This document shows, piece by piece, positions 45,504 through 52,792 of a DNA stretch of 64,000 bases (within the stretch, counting starts at the first letter, position 1; each line of letters begins with the position of its first letter). The notes beneath the pieces were generated by a model that saw only the letters and a list, made by a program, of their open reading frames with translations, ran no database searches and was not told the origin of the DNA. Location of the stretch: assembly GCA_958296185.1 (NCBI GenBank), contig CATQIB010000013.1:62001-126000 (forward strand), given 5' to 3'. Source of the DNA: an uncultured Mesonia sp. (GTDB lineage Bacteria; Bacteroidota; Bacteroidia; Flavobacteriales; Flavobacteriaceae). The position numbers were made by a program, and so were the translations under genes.

Positions 45504-46738
45504 CGCAATTTGACAAACGAATAAATTTGCTGGTTGTCTAGGCGCAGAAAATACCTGCCGGCCGCCAAATGTTGTAAATTTATTTGCTCTTGAGGCATTA
45601 ATTGCCCTTGCTTGAGGGTTTTCCCTTGTAAATCATAAATGCTGTATGCAAGCTTGGCTGTAGCTCCACTAAGACTCAATTGTTGATGAAGCTGATCAAA
45701 AATTAGAGCGATGGTCGGTGGTTTTATTACAGTTAAATCTAATTTTTCAACCTGAATATTTTTTTGTTCGGTTGCCGTCTTGTTGCAGTAGGTAGTTTGT
45801 AAACTAACCGTATAATCACCTGGTGTGGTATAAGTGTGTTGGGGCTGCACTTGCGTGGAAGTATTTCCATCGCCAAAATCCCATTCTAGCGTTTCAAAAG
45901 TACTAGAACTTGCATCAAACTGAACCTGCATTTGATTGATATTATAGCTGAATATCGCCTGAGCCAAATTGGGCGTGAAATCATAATTGCTCCACACATC
46001 ATAAAATTCAGTTTTCACCGCAGCTTTAACAATTTGTGCATCATTGGCAGACAAGCTACCCAAGTAAGCCAATTGAGTAGGATCTTCATTAGATATACTA
46101 GTAAAAAACGTACATGCAGCCGCAAAGCTACCTGTATAATTGGGGTGTGAACCGTCTGAAGTATATAAATTAAGATTAGGATGGTTAGTACGTAAATTGC
46201 GCCATACTCTACCTACTGGAGCTACTTGGGCTTGGTTAATCTGACCTAAATCCATATAGGTGTTGTAAATAGCATCATCCATACCTGTATAAGTACATAC
46301 CCAAGGTGCATAAGGGCAATTCCCAGCATCTCCGTTCTCTCTTCCCCAAGTCATAAATAATATAGGAACAGTGCAGTTCTGATTGGCGGTTATTTTCTGA
46401 ACAAGCGACGCTACGTGCGGATAGACTTCTTGCTGCATCTGTGCCATTCCAAAACTTGTTTCCTGACTTTGACCTTGTAAAATCACGGCATCCCAAGCTT
46501 GCTGATTAATTAAATTGGTAACCTGTGCATTGGCATCATGATTCAAAAAACGTGCTCCCCCAGGTGTAAAAGCTACCGCATTTAATTGGTGTCCCGCATT
46601 ATTGGCCATATCGGTAACTAATTGAGCCAGATTATTGGCTCCTGTATAAGAATTACCTATAAATAAAACCGACTTTGATTGTTGTGCCCAACTAAGACAT
46701 CCGTAAAGTAAAATGTAAATATATAAATAATGGCGCAT
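45500..46738 (-). CDS. Secreted SGNH-like hydrolase with PKD and T9SS domains
   Basis: The 412-aa protein has a signal peptide. Its SGNH/DUF4886-like hydrolase domain has the nucleophile in FIGNSYTGANNLAQ, a second block VILQGQSQE and the catalytic-type SDGSHPNYTGS. One PKD domain lies at about 275-330 (LEWDFGDGNTSTQVQPQHTYTTPGDYTVSL). The T9SS C-terminal domain ends YFLRLDNQQIYSFVKLR. It probably removes acyl groups from an extracellular carbohydrate; the substrate is unknown. Confidence 0.88.
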   Translation of the reverse strand: MRHYLYIYILLYGCLSWAQQSKSVLFIGNSYTGANNLAQLVTDMANNAGHQLNAVAFTPGGARFLNHDANAQVTNLINQQAWDAVILQGQSQETSFGMAQMQQEVYPHVASLVQKITANQNCTVPILFMTWGRENGDAGNCPYAPWVCTYTGMDDAIYNTYMDLGQINQAQVAPVGRVWRNLRTNHPNLNLYTSDGSHPNYTGSFAAACTFFTSISNEDPTQLAYLGSLSANDAQIVKAAVKTEFYDVWSNYDFTPNLAQAIFSYNINQMQVQFDASSSTFETLEWDFGDGNTSTQVQPQHTYTTPGDYTVSLQTTYCNKTATEQKNIQVEKLDLTVIKPPTIALIFDQLHQQLSLSGATAKLAYSIYDLQGKTLKQGQLMPQEQINLQHLAAGRYFLRLDNQQIYSFVKLR

Positions 46739-46832
46739 AGTTTATCTTAAAAAGCTATAAATATACATTTTTCAAATCAAATTTAATAGCATTAAAAACG
46801 AAATTGAATGAGTAGTCTAGATAATAAATATA

Positions 46833-46860
46833 AAAAGCCAACCGCTCACGGTTGGCTTTT
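46833..46860. terminator. Bidirectional hairpin near the two secreted-protein genes
   Basis: AAAAGCCAACCG (46833-46844), loop CTCA and CGGTTGGCTTTT (46849-46860) form a perfect 12-bp stem. It ends the minus-strand barrel gene at 46884. Confidence 0.85.
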
Positions 46861-46883
46861 AAATTGTGAAGAGTGTTATTTTT

Positions 46884-48149
46884 TTATTTCAACAAACTAA
46901 AATGATAGCCCAGTACTACACCGATGTTGCTATATTCACTATTCCAAGTTGTATGATCTTGAAGTAGGTTTCTTGGTGTTTGATAGCGAACGGCTATACT
47001 GTAGCGGTTGTTATACTTAAAACCCGCTCCCAATGAAAAACTTGTTCCCGACTGCATAGTTAAAGCATCTCTTTGCCCGTCAAAACTAAGCTCGGAATCT
47101 GAAGAAAGAATATCTACAATCAAGCCAGCCTCTAAAAATAACTTCGCTTTTTTGTTTAAATAAAAGTAATGACGCCCTCCAAATATGACTTCAATTGAAC
47201 TGTAGCTTACCTCATTTATATAGCCCTCAATGGTTTTACTGCCTTCGAAATTATTAAAAAAAGTTGGTTCTACAAACATTGCCCATTTGTTGTTGTGAAT
47301 AGGTAAAACAATTTCAACTTCAATCCCAGCGGTAAAACTGGTTTGATTATCAAACTTGGGCTTACGTACATCACCTATAGGCGGTGCTCCAGTAATTTCG
47401 AAAGATGAATTTCTAAAACCAGGTTTTATACCCAAGAATAAGTACGCTTTTTCTTTAGTTTCATTCTCTAGGTCATAGGTATAATTGGTTGTGTTTTCTA
47501 ATTTTGGTACGTCATTATTAGTCTTAGTCGCATCTGACTCAAAACAAGCATTATACTTTATAAAATAGTTCATCATATCACTTTTTTTATAGTCTAATCT
47601 GGTGATTTCTTTAGTCGAAATTTGTTCGCAACGCATATGATTAAATAATTGTTGCTGGTACCTATTATTAGTGGTGATGCGATCATACTGATCGTAATAC
47701 TTTTTATAAATCAGCGGCTCTACCCTACCATCTGTCTTCGCGTAAAAAAAGCGTCTTAAGTTCCCAGATTCATAATAATACAACTTTGCTTTACCCGAAA
47801 CCAGCAGTTCTAAAAATAAGGTAGCTTCTTCAAGCTTAGATTGTCGCACGTGACTTAACATATTTAAATTATCTGTACTTCGATCGATTTGCACCGTATG
47901 TCTTTCAAATCTACGTCCATGATTCAGGCCAAACGCCAACAGATTTTTTATTTCGGCTGACTGCACTTTTCCTGTTGGAGTGTTTCTGTATTTTATAGAA
48001 GTGGGCGTAGACTTCCAATCTTCATCACGGATTTCAACTTGTTGCTTTACCCCTGAATTATTTACGATATAACCGGGCAAATACTGTGTTTGACTAAAAG
48101 CAATTTGACAGCAAAAAAGCAGCAAACTGGCAAGCATTAATTTTTTCAT
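46884..48149 (-). CDS. Outer-membrane protein with N-terminal soluble domain
   Basis: The 421-aa protein has a signal peptide (MKKLMLASLLLFCCQIAFSQ). A periplasmic domain at about 20-230 follows (LPGYIVNNSGVKQQVEIRDEDWKSTPTSIKYR ... ATLFLELLVSGKAKLYYYES). A beta-barrel region from about 235 to the end (YLFLGIKPGFRNSSFEI ... GFKYNNRYSIAVRYQTPRNLL ... VVLGYHFSLLK) has the aromatic terminal strand of outer-membrane proteins. Function is unknown. It is flanked by terminators on both sides, so it is monocistronic. Confidence 0.8.
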   Translation of the reverse strand: MKKLMLASLLLFCCQIAFSQTQYLPGYIVNNSGVKQQVEIRDEDWKSTPTSIKYRNTPTGKVQSAEIKNLLAFGLNHGRRFERHTVQIDRSTDNLNMLSHVRQSKLEEATLFLELLVSGKAKLYYYESGNLRRFFYAKTDGRVEPLIYKKYYDQYDRITTNNRYQQQLFNHMRCEQISTKEITRLDYKKSDMMNYFIKYNACFESDATKTNNDVPKLENTTNYTYDLENETKEKAYLFLGIKPGFRNSSFEITGAPPIGDVRKPKFDNQTSFTAGIEVEIVLPIHNNKWAMFVEPTFFNNFEGSKTIEGYINEVSYSSIEVIFGGRHYFYLNKKAKLFLEAGLIVDILSSDSELSFDGQRDALTMQSGTSFSLGAGFKYNNRYSIAVRYQTPRNLLQDHTTWNSEYSNIGVVLGYHFSLLK

Positions 48150-48271
48150 TTGGTTTTATTTAGGTAAAAGCCGCAAATATAAGCCAATGTTAAAATTTAA
48201 CTAAAATAATGTAGGTAAATTTGAGTTGGTTTTAATTATACCAATAAGAATTACCCTAAAGTAACAACTAA

Positions 48272-48294
48272 AAAATCCGCTTAATGCGGATTTT
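48272..48294 (-). terminator. Terminator of the 48318-48839 lipoprotein gene
   Basis: AAAATCCGC (48272-48280), loop TTAAT and GCGGATTTT (48286-48294). It lies 24 nt past the minus-strand stop, and the left arm supplies the U run. Confidence 0.75.
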
Positions 48295-48317
48295 AATCAA
48301 TTGAAATCTAATTTAAT

Positions 48318-48839
48318 TTATGATTTACTTTCAATCATGATTTGATTTGGAGTGCGCTTAACCCTTATGCTTAAGGATTTTGTTGTTGAAGAATTTTCAG
48401 CCAATTTGCGAGCTGCTTTGGCAACCTCTTTTTGCATAATTTCATTATCCTCGAATGTAGCCATTTTTCTCCAGGCATTTTTCACTTCAACATCTTTGGT
48501 ATTCGCTAGTTCTGTACTGGTAGCTGGTTTTAAGGTCAGAATATTATCATCAATAGTGAATTCAAAACCGATATAATACGATTCTGATTCTGGGGCGAAA
48601 TCTAGGGCATACAATTCTTCCACCCAAGAAGAAATTAAGACATCTAAATCATGCTCACTTAAGTCGTAAGTAGATTCAAGAAAATTATCTGGCAGGTTTA
48701 TAGACAAAGGAAAAATCTTAAACTCTTCTGCTGGTACTGCTTCCATCGTATTGGATGCTGGCATTAACTCTTGTTCAGATTCACACGCTATAAAAAATAC
48801 ACTAAGCACTAAAATGGGAAATACAATTATTTTTTTCAT
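48318..48839 (-). CDS. Putative lipoprotein, 173 aa
   Basis: The protein has a lipobox (FPILVLSVFFIAC) followed by an acidic segment (ESEQELMPASN). The mature part has no recognised domain and is helical and charged near the C-terminus (KEVAKAARKLAENSSTTKSLSIRVKRTPNQIMIESKS). It is monocistronic, with a terminator directly downstream. Function unknown. Confidence 0.7.
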   Translation of the reverse strand: MKKIIVFPILVLSVFFIACESEQELMPASNTMEAVPAEEFKIFPLSINLPDNFLESTYDLSEHDLDVLISSWVEELYALDFAPESESYYIGFEFTIDDNILTLKPATSTELANTKDVEVKNAWRKMATFEDNEIMQKEVAKAARKLAENSSTTKSLSIRVKRTPNQIMIESKS

Positions 48840-49141
48840 AATTTTAATGAATTTTATAATTATTCATAAAGCAATAATAATAAACAAATTATAAATTATC
48901 TACCTAAACTTAAGGAAGTATCAATATATTTTCTCGTTGACTTGTATTTAGAGCTCGATTAAGAAGAGTCAAAAAATGTAGAATTCTTCCTATACAAATT
49001 AACTACAATTATTGGCTAAAGACAAGAATTGTTTTTGAACCAAGAAAACCCAAATTTTTCTTATTTCGACTCGATAAATTATTTGCTTAAAAACTCAAAA
49101 ACCCAGAAAATGGTCTTGATCCCAGAAAATGGTCTTAATCC
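48840..49141. other. 302-bp intergenic region with a 19-bp tandem repeat
   Basis: The unit CCCAGAAAATGGTCTTgAT occurs at 49102-49120 and again at 49121-49139 with one base change. It abuts the GIY-YIG/tRNA repeat region. The rest is AT-rich and shows no gene; an open frame from 49029 is rejected because its end is translated tRNA sequence. Confidence 0.6.
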
Positions 49142-49203
49142 CGTAATAAGACATCAAATTAGGGTAAAAACAAAAAAGCCCTACATTGCTGTAAGGCTTT
49201 TCG

Positions 49204-49242
49204 CTCCTCTTCTTGGGCTCGAACCAAGGACCCTCTGATTAA
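49204..49242 (-). repeat. tRNA-Asn 3' half fragment, distal copy
   Basis: These 39 nt match positions from the anticodon loop to the discriminator base of the intact tRNA-Asn at 49990-50063. The 5' half is absent. The stop codon of the GIY-YIG gene (49239-49241) lies within it. Confidence 0.85.
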
Positions 49243-49547
49243 TCCCGAGATTTCGGGACTCGAACCAACTGAGCTAATTTCCCTTCCAACACGTAATCAG
49301 GGTCTAGCAAGCGCTCAATAAATTGTTTGCTTTTTTGCTTCTTTATAAATTGCTCCATTTTCATAGCTTCTCCACGGGTTGAACCTGATAAAAATACAGC
49401 TGCTAAAGACCAAGGCCTATATTTGGATGTGAAAGTATGAAAACCAGATATGTTATGCCGCACTAAACGATTTTCAGGATTTTCTGTCGATCCTATATAA
49501 TAGCCATCAAGTTTTTTAGAATATAAAATATATACGTAATAAGACAT
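49239..49547 (-). CDS. GIY-YIG nuclease, copy 1
   Basis: This is a single-domain endonuclease of 102 aa from MSYYVYILYSKKLDGYYIGSTENPENRL. It has the GIY-YIG tyrosines, the arginine in ENRLVRHN and the glutamate in AMKMEQFIKKQKS. The last 14 residues (GKLAQLVRVPKSRD) are translated from tRNA sequence: TTAGCTCAGTTGGTT is a D-arm, and CGAGTCCCGAAATCTCGGGA resembles a T-arm plus acceptor. The stop falls in the tRNA-Asn 3' half. An in-frame ATG at 49562 would add five residues. It is almost identical to the neighbouring copy (four differences seen). Confidence 0.85.
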   Translation of the reverse strand: MSYYVYILYSKKLDGYYIGSTENPENRLVRHNISGFHTFTSKYRPWSLAAVFLSGSTRGEAMKMEQFIKKQKSKQFIERLLDPDYVLEGKLAQLVRVPKSRD

Positions 49548-49596
49548 GAAATTAGGATACAAACAAAAAAGCCCTACATTGCTGTAAGGCTTTTCG

Positions 49597-49635
49597 CTCC
49601 TCTTCTTGGGCTCGAACCAAGGACCCTCTGATTAA
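49597..49635 (-). repeat. tRNA-Asn 3' half fragment, proximal copy
   Basis: It is identical in layout to 49204-49242, offset by 393 bp, and followed by its own terminator copy (49565-49594). Confidence 0.85.
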
Positions 49636-49940
49636 TCCCGAGATTTCGGGACTCGAACCAACTGAGCTAATTTCCCTTCCAACACGTAATCAGGGTCTAG
49701 CAAGCGCTCAATAAATTGTTTGCTTTTTTGCTTCTTTATAAATCGCTCCATTTTCATAGCTTCTCCACGGGTTGAACCTGATAAAAATACAGCTGCTAAA
49801 GACCAAGGCCTATATTTGGATGTGAAAGTATGAAAATCAGATGTGTTATGCCGCACTAAACGAGTTTCAGGATTTTCTGTCGATCCTATATAATAGCCAT
49901 CAAGTTTTTTAGAATATAAAATATATACGTAATAAGACAT
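49632..49940 (-). CDS. GIY-YIG nuclease, copy 2
   Basis: This is the second copy of the 102-aa nuclease, differing from copy 1 at four positions (T for N, T for I, D for G, R for Q). Active-site residues are the same, and the tail GKLAQLVRVPKSRD is again encoded by chimeric tRNA sequence. It lies about 50 nt after the intact tRNA-Asn and its terminator. Both copies are intact, so loss of function has not followed duplication. Related one-domain GIY-YIG proteins are common in Bacteroidota, and their function is unknown. Confidence 0.85.
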   Translation of the reverse strand: MSYYVYILYSKKLDGYYIGSTENPETRLVRHNTSDFHTFTSKYRPWSLAAVFLSGSTRGEAMKMERFIKKQKSKQFIERLLDPDYVLEGKLAQLVRVPKSRD

Positions 49941-49957
49941 GAAATTAGGATACAAAC

Positions 49958-49987
49958 AAAAAAGCCCTACATTGCTGTAAGGCTTTT
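49958..49987 (-). terminator. Terminator of tRNA-Asn (copied in each repeat unit)
   Basis: Read on the minus strand, AAAAGCC(TTACA), loop, (TGTAG)GGCTTTT and a T run follow the tRNA 3' end. Copies lie at 49565-49594 and 49172-49201. Confidence 0.75.
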
Positions 49988-49989
49988 CG

Positions 49990-50063
49990 CTCCTCTTCTT
50001 GGGCTCGAACCAAGGACCCTCTGATTAACAGTCAGATGCTCTAACCAACTGAGCTAAAGAGGA
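49990..50063 (-). tRNA. tRNA-Asn (GTT)
   Basis: Read on the minus strand it starts TCCTCTTTAGCTCAGTTGGT. The acceptor stem TCCTCTT/AAGAGGA is fully paired. The D-arm, the anticodon loop CTGTTAA (anticodon GTT), the T-arm with GGTTCGAGCC and a discriminator G are all present. CCA is not encoded. This is the intact member beside the two 3' half copies. Confidence 0.95.
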
Positions 50064-50147
50064 AGGTTATTTTGCTTCGCTATGATTGCTTAGCGGATGC
50101 AAATATAAAAGCTTTTTTCAATTGAACAAAACTTTTTTTAATTTTTT

Positions 50148-51467
50148 TTACTCAAACAACCAGCGGTACACATCATTTCCGTTGGCATATAGCACCAAAG
50201 CAATTAAAATAAAGAACCCAACCATTTGGGCATACTCCATAAATTTATCGTTAGGTTTACGTCCGGTAATCATTTCGTACAGTAAAAACATCACGTGTCC
50301 ACCGTCTAAAGCCGGAATTGGTAGGATGTTCATAAAGGCTAAGATAATTGAAATCAATGCTGTGGTTCCCCAGAAGGCCCTCCAATCCCAAGCATCTGGA
50401 AATAGATTACCTATTGCTCCAAAACCTCCCACTTGAGTGGCTCCCTTTTTAGTAAACACATACTTAAACTGTGCTACATAATCGTGAAGGGTCCAATAAG
50501 TATAAGAAAAACCTTGCGAAATACTTTCCCCTAAACCGTAGGTGCGTTCTTCAAAAGTAACTGGTAATGGTTCCGCTCTCAATCCAAAAATATTCTCTTC
50601 TCCTAAGTTCACCGGTAATTTCAAGGTATCTGCCCCTCTTAAAACACTAAGCTCAATTCGTTTTGCCTCAGTTTCATTTTTATATCGGTTGAACTCTGCA
50701 AAATTATATACTGCCTGATTGTTAAAAGCAATTACTCGATCTCCTGCCTTTAGTCCGGCTTTATCAGCAGGGCTATCGGTGGTTACAGAATCTATTGTAT
50801 TACTTACCATAGGCGAAAAAGGCTGGGTAAAACCTGCCTTAAAAAGTTGCACGCCGATATCTTCTGGCAATTGCAGCATTTCCTTAGTTCCGTCTTGGTG
50901 TAATACCTCAACCTCACTAGCATCGCGAACCATCAAATAACTATTAATACTCAATTGGTTTTCTAAGGCTTCGCCATTTACACTCACAATACGGTCACCA
51001 TCTTTAAAGCCATACTCTTGTAAAGGCTCAGCCACACTAAAACCGTTAGGTATCCCATCTTGCGTAACATAATTACTCCCCCAAACAAAGAGTATCATCA
51101 TATAAATAAGAAAACCCAAGATGATATTAACCGTAACCCCACCAATCATAATAATTAATCTCTGCCAAGCTGGTTTACTCCTAAACTCCCATTCTTTAGG
51201 TTCTTCGGCCATCTGTTCTTTATCCATACTCTCATCTATCATTCCAGATATTTTCACGTATCCGCCTAAAGGCAACCAGCCAATCCCATATACCGTATCG
51301 CCAATTTTTTTCTTAAAAAGAGCGAATTTCACATCAAAAAATAAAAAGAATTTTTCAACACGCGTTTTAAAAATTTTAGCCGGTATAAAATGACCTAATT
51401 CGTGTAAAACAATTAAAAATGAAAGGCTTAATAGTAACTGTATCGCTTTTATCGCAAATGGACTCAT
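50148..51467 (-). CDS. rseP: RseP-type site-2 intramembrane metalloprotease
   Basis: This is a membrane zinc protease of regulated intramembrane proteolysis. The 439-aa protein starts MSPFAIKAIQLLL and has the zinc motif H22-E-L-G-H26 in the first helix. Two PDZ domains (about 120-190 and 200-280) follow, then the C-terminal motif LDGGHVMFLLYEMITGRKP. An upstream in-frame start at 51494 lies inside the -7 element and is rejected. The likely substrate is an anti-sigma factor, not seen here. Confidence 0.95.
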   Translation of the reverse strand: MSPFAIKAIQLLLSLSFLIVLHELGHFIPAKIFKTRVEKFFLFFDVKFALFKKKIGDTVYGIGWLPLGGYVKISGMIDESMDKEQMAEEPKEWEFRSKPAWQRLIIMIGGVTVNIILGFLIYMMILFVWGSNYVTQDGIPNGFSVAEPLQEYGFKDGDRIVSVNGEALENQLSINSYLMVRDASEVEVLHQDGTKEMLQLPEDIGVQLFKAGFTQPFSPMVSNTIDSVTTDSPADKAGLKAGDRVIAFNNQAVYNFAEFNRYKNETEAKRIELSVLRGADTLKLPVNLGEENIFGLRAEPLPVTFEERTYGLGESISQGFSYTYWTLHDYVAQFKYVFTKKGATQVGGFGAIGNLFPDAWDWRAFWGTTALISIILAFMNILPIPALDGGHVMFLLYEMITGRKPNDKFMEYAQMVGFFILIALVLYANGNDVYRWLFE

Positions 51468-51491
51468 ATTTTCTACATTATAAAAATCGCA

Positions 51492-51499
51492 CAAAAGTA
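51492..51499 (-). promoter_or_regulatory. -7 element of rseP
   Basis: The minus strand reads TACTTTTG, an exact TAnnTTTG match, 25 nt before the ATG at 51467. Confidence 0.5.
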
Positions 51500-51782
51500 C
51501 TGTTTTCTTGTGGCTTAAAAAAATATAGCCTGTAAAGCTATGCCTTAAAAATTCATAAATTTTGGGCGTTTCTTGGCTTAAAAAGACGCTTTATTAATTT
51601 CGTTTACGATTTTTATTTCAATGAGAAACGGAATGCCCAATAACAAATTCCAAGTCGGGCTTTCGCTACTCGCTTTTTTCGGGTTCAATCACCCTAAAAA
51701 GAGCTCAAACAGGCCGCTCTATCCCTAACGCAAAGGCTATTAATTTTTAACAATAAAGCGCGCACTTGCTCCCTAAATTGCT
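51500..51782. other. Intergenic region between rseP and the SCO gene
   Basis: It separates two divergent genes. I see only their promoters at the two edges; the middle holds no convincing gene, hairpin or repeat. Confidence 0.4.
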
Positions 51783-51790
51783 TAATTTTG
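51783..51790 (+). promoter_or_regulatory. -7 element of the SCO gene
   Basis: TAATTTTG is an exact TAnnTTTG match, 13 nt before the ATG at 51803. It includes the TTG at 51788 and so rules that out as a start. Confidence 0.5.
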
Positions 51791-51802
51791 CACAAAAAAA
51801 AG

Positions 51803-52486
51803 ATGCTACAATTTTTTGCCAAATATAAATTTTTTGCCGTAGTCATGTTTGTGCTTTCGGCCATTATAGTTACTGCGATATACCAACTTAAAGTACCAGA
51901 ACCCAATCTACCCATTTATCAACCCAGTATGGTAAACAAAGAATTGGTTGATACCACAGTTCAATACATTCGTAAATACCATAAAATTGCCGATTTTAAA
52001 TTGATAAATCAAAACGGAGACACCATTACGCAAGAAGATTATGCCGGTAAAATTTATATCGCCGATTTTTTCTTTACCACCTGCCAGACCATTTGCCCAA
52101 TAATGACAGACCATATGGCCAAGCTTCAAGAGGTTTATAAAAATGATGATGAAGTTATGCTGCTGTCACATACCGTTACTCCCGATATAGATACCGTAGC
52201 TCAACTTAAGCGTTATGCCCTAAAGAAGGGCGTTATCGATAGTAAATGGAACCTGGTTACTGGTGACAAAAAACAAATTTATGATTTGGCTAGAAAATCG
52301 TACTGCGTAGCCAAAACTCAAGGAGACGGCGGACCCTATGATATGATTCATACCGAGAACTTCACCCTAATCGACAATGAGCGTCGCATTAGAAAATTTT
52401 ATGATGGCACAGACCCAGAAGCTATTGAGGAGCTCATAGAGGATGTAAAAACCTTGAAAAAAATTCAAGCCAAAGAGAAAAAATAA
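51803..52486 (+). CDS. SCO1/SenC-family copper chaperone
   Basis: This is a membrane-anchored thioredoxin-fold protein that helps assemble the CuA centre of cytochrome oxidase. The 227-aa protein has one N-terminal helix (about 8-30). The copper motif CxxxC is in FFFTTCQTICPIMTDHM, and the third ligand histidine is in DMIHTENFTLID. The ATG at 51803 fits the promoter position. No cytochrome oxidase gene is adjacent. A terminator separates it from the feo genes. Confidence 0.93.
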   Translation: MLQFFAKYKFFAVVMFVLSAIIVTAIYQLKVPEPNLPIYQPSMVNKELVDTTVQYIRKYHKIADFKLINQNGDTITQEDYAGKIYIADFFFTTCQTICPIMTDHMAKLQEVYKNDDEVMLLSHTVTPDIDTVAQLKRYALKKGVIDSKWNLVTGDKKQIYDLARKSYCVAKTQGDGGPYDMIHTENFTLIDNERRIRKFYDGTDPEAIEELIEDVKTLKKIQAKEKK

Positions 52487-52495
52487 TGATTTTTA

Positions 52496-52523
52496 AAAAT
52501 GCCCAGTATATTGGGCATTTTTT
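52496..52523 (+). terminator. Intrinsic terminator after the SCO gene
   Basis: AAAATGCCCA (52496-52505), loop GTATAT and TGGGCATTTT (52512-52521) with T extension. The feoA -7 element starts 3 nt after it. Confidence 0.85.
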
Positions 52524-52525
52524 GT

Positions 52526-52533
52526 TATTTTTG
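52526..52533 (+). promoter_or_regulatory. -7 element of the feo operon
   Basis: TATTTTTG is an exact TAnnTTTG match, 29 nt before the feoA ATG at 52563. It is pressed against the SCO terminator. No Fur or DtxR box like those at 60270 is visible here. Confidence 0.45.
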
Positions 52534-52562
52534 TCTTGTTTAAATTCAATCTAAATAAAATC

Positions 52563-52787
52563 ATGCCAACCGTAGCTCAATTAAAACGAGGACAGCGTGC
52601 AGTAGTTAAAAAATTCTGCGATGACAGTATACCTCTCAAGTTACTTGAAATGGGTTGCCTACCGGGCAATGCCATCGAGTTGTTGCAAATCGCTCCTTTT
52701 AAAGACCCTTTATACTTAAACATCAATGGGAGTTATGTAGCCATCCGTAAAGATATCGCCGAAAAGATTGAAGTTGAATTAGCATAA
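52563..52787 (+). CDS. feoA: Ferrous iron transport protein A
   Basis: This small SH3-like cytoplasmic protein assists FeoB. The 74-aa protein (MPTVAQLKRGQRAVVKKFCDDSIPLKLLEMGCLPGNAIELLQIAPFKDPLYLNINGSYVAIRKD) matches FeoA in length and motifs (LLEMGCLPG). It begins at 52563, since an in-frame upstream start would lie at the promoter. The gap to feoB is 5 nt. Confidence 0.93.
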   Translation: MPTVAQLKRGQRAVVKKFCDDSIPLKLLEMGCLPGNAIELLQIAPFKDPLYLNINGSYVAIRKDIAEKIEVELA

Positions 52788-52792
52788 TAATT

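Larger units (their letters stand above)
49142..50027 (-). repeat. Tandem 393-bp repeat of GIY-YIG gene plus tRNA-Asn 3' half
   Basis: Two almost identical units begin at 49142 and 49535, and a partial third (49928-50027) runs into the intact tRNA-Asn gene. Each full unit contains the terminator, the 39-nt 3' half of tRNA-Asn and one GIY-YIG gene. The left edge keeps only the first 13 nt of a third nuclease gene (ATGTCTTATTACG read on the minus strand). Confidence 0.9.

Noticed and set aside
49029-49238. 69-codon frame ending LLGLEPRTL
   Set aside because: The C-terminal codons are tRNA-Asn sequence and the 19-bp repeats fill the middle. It is a chance reading.
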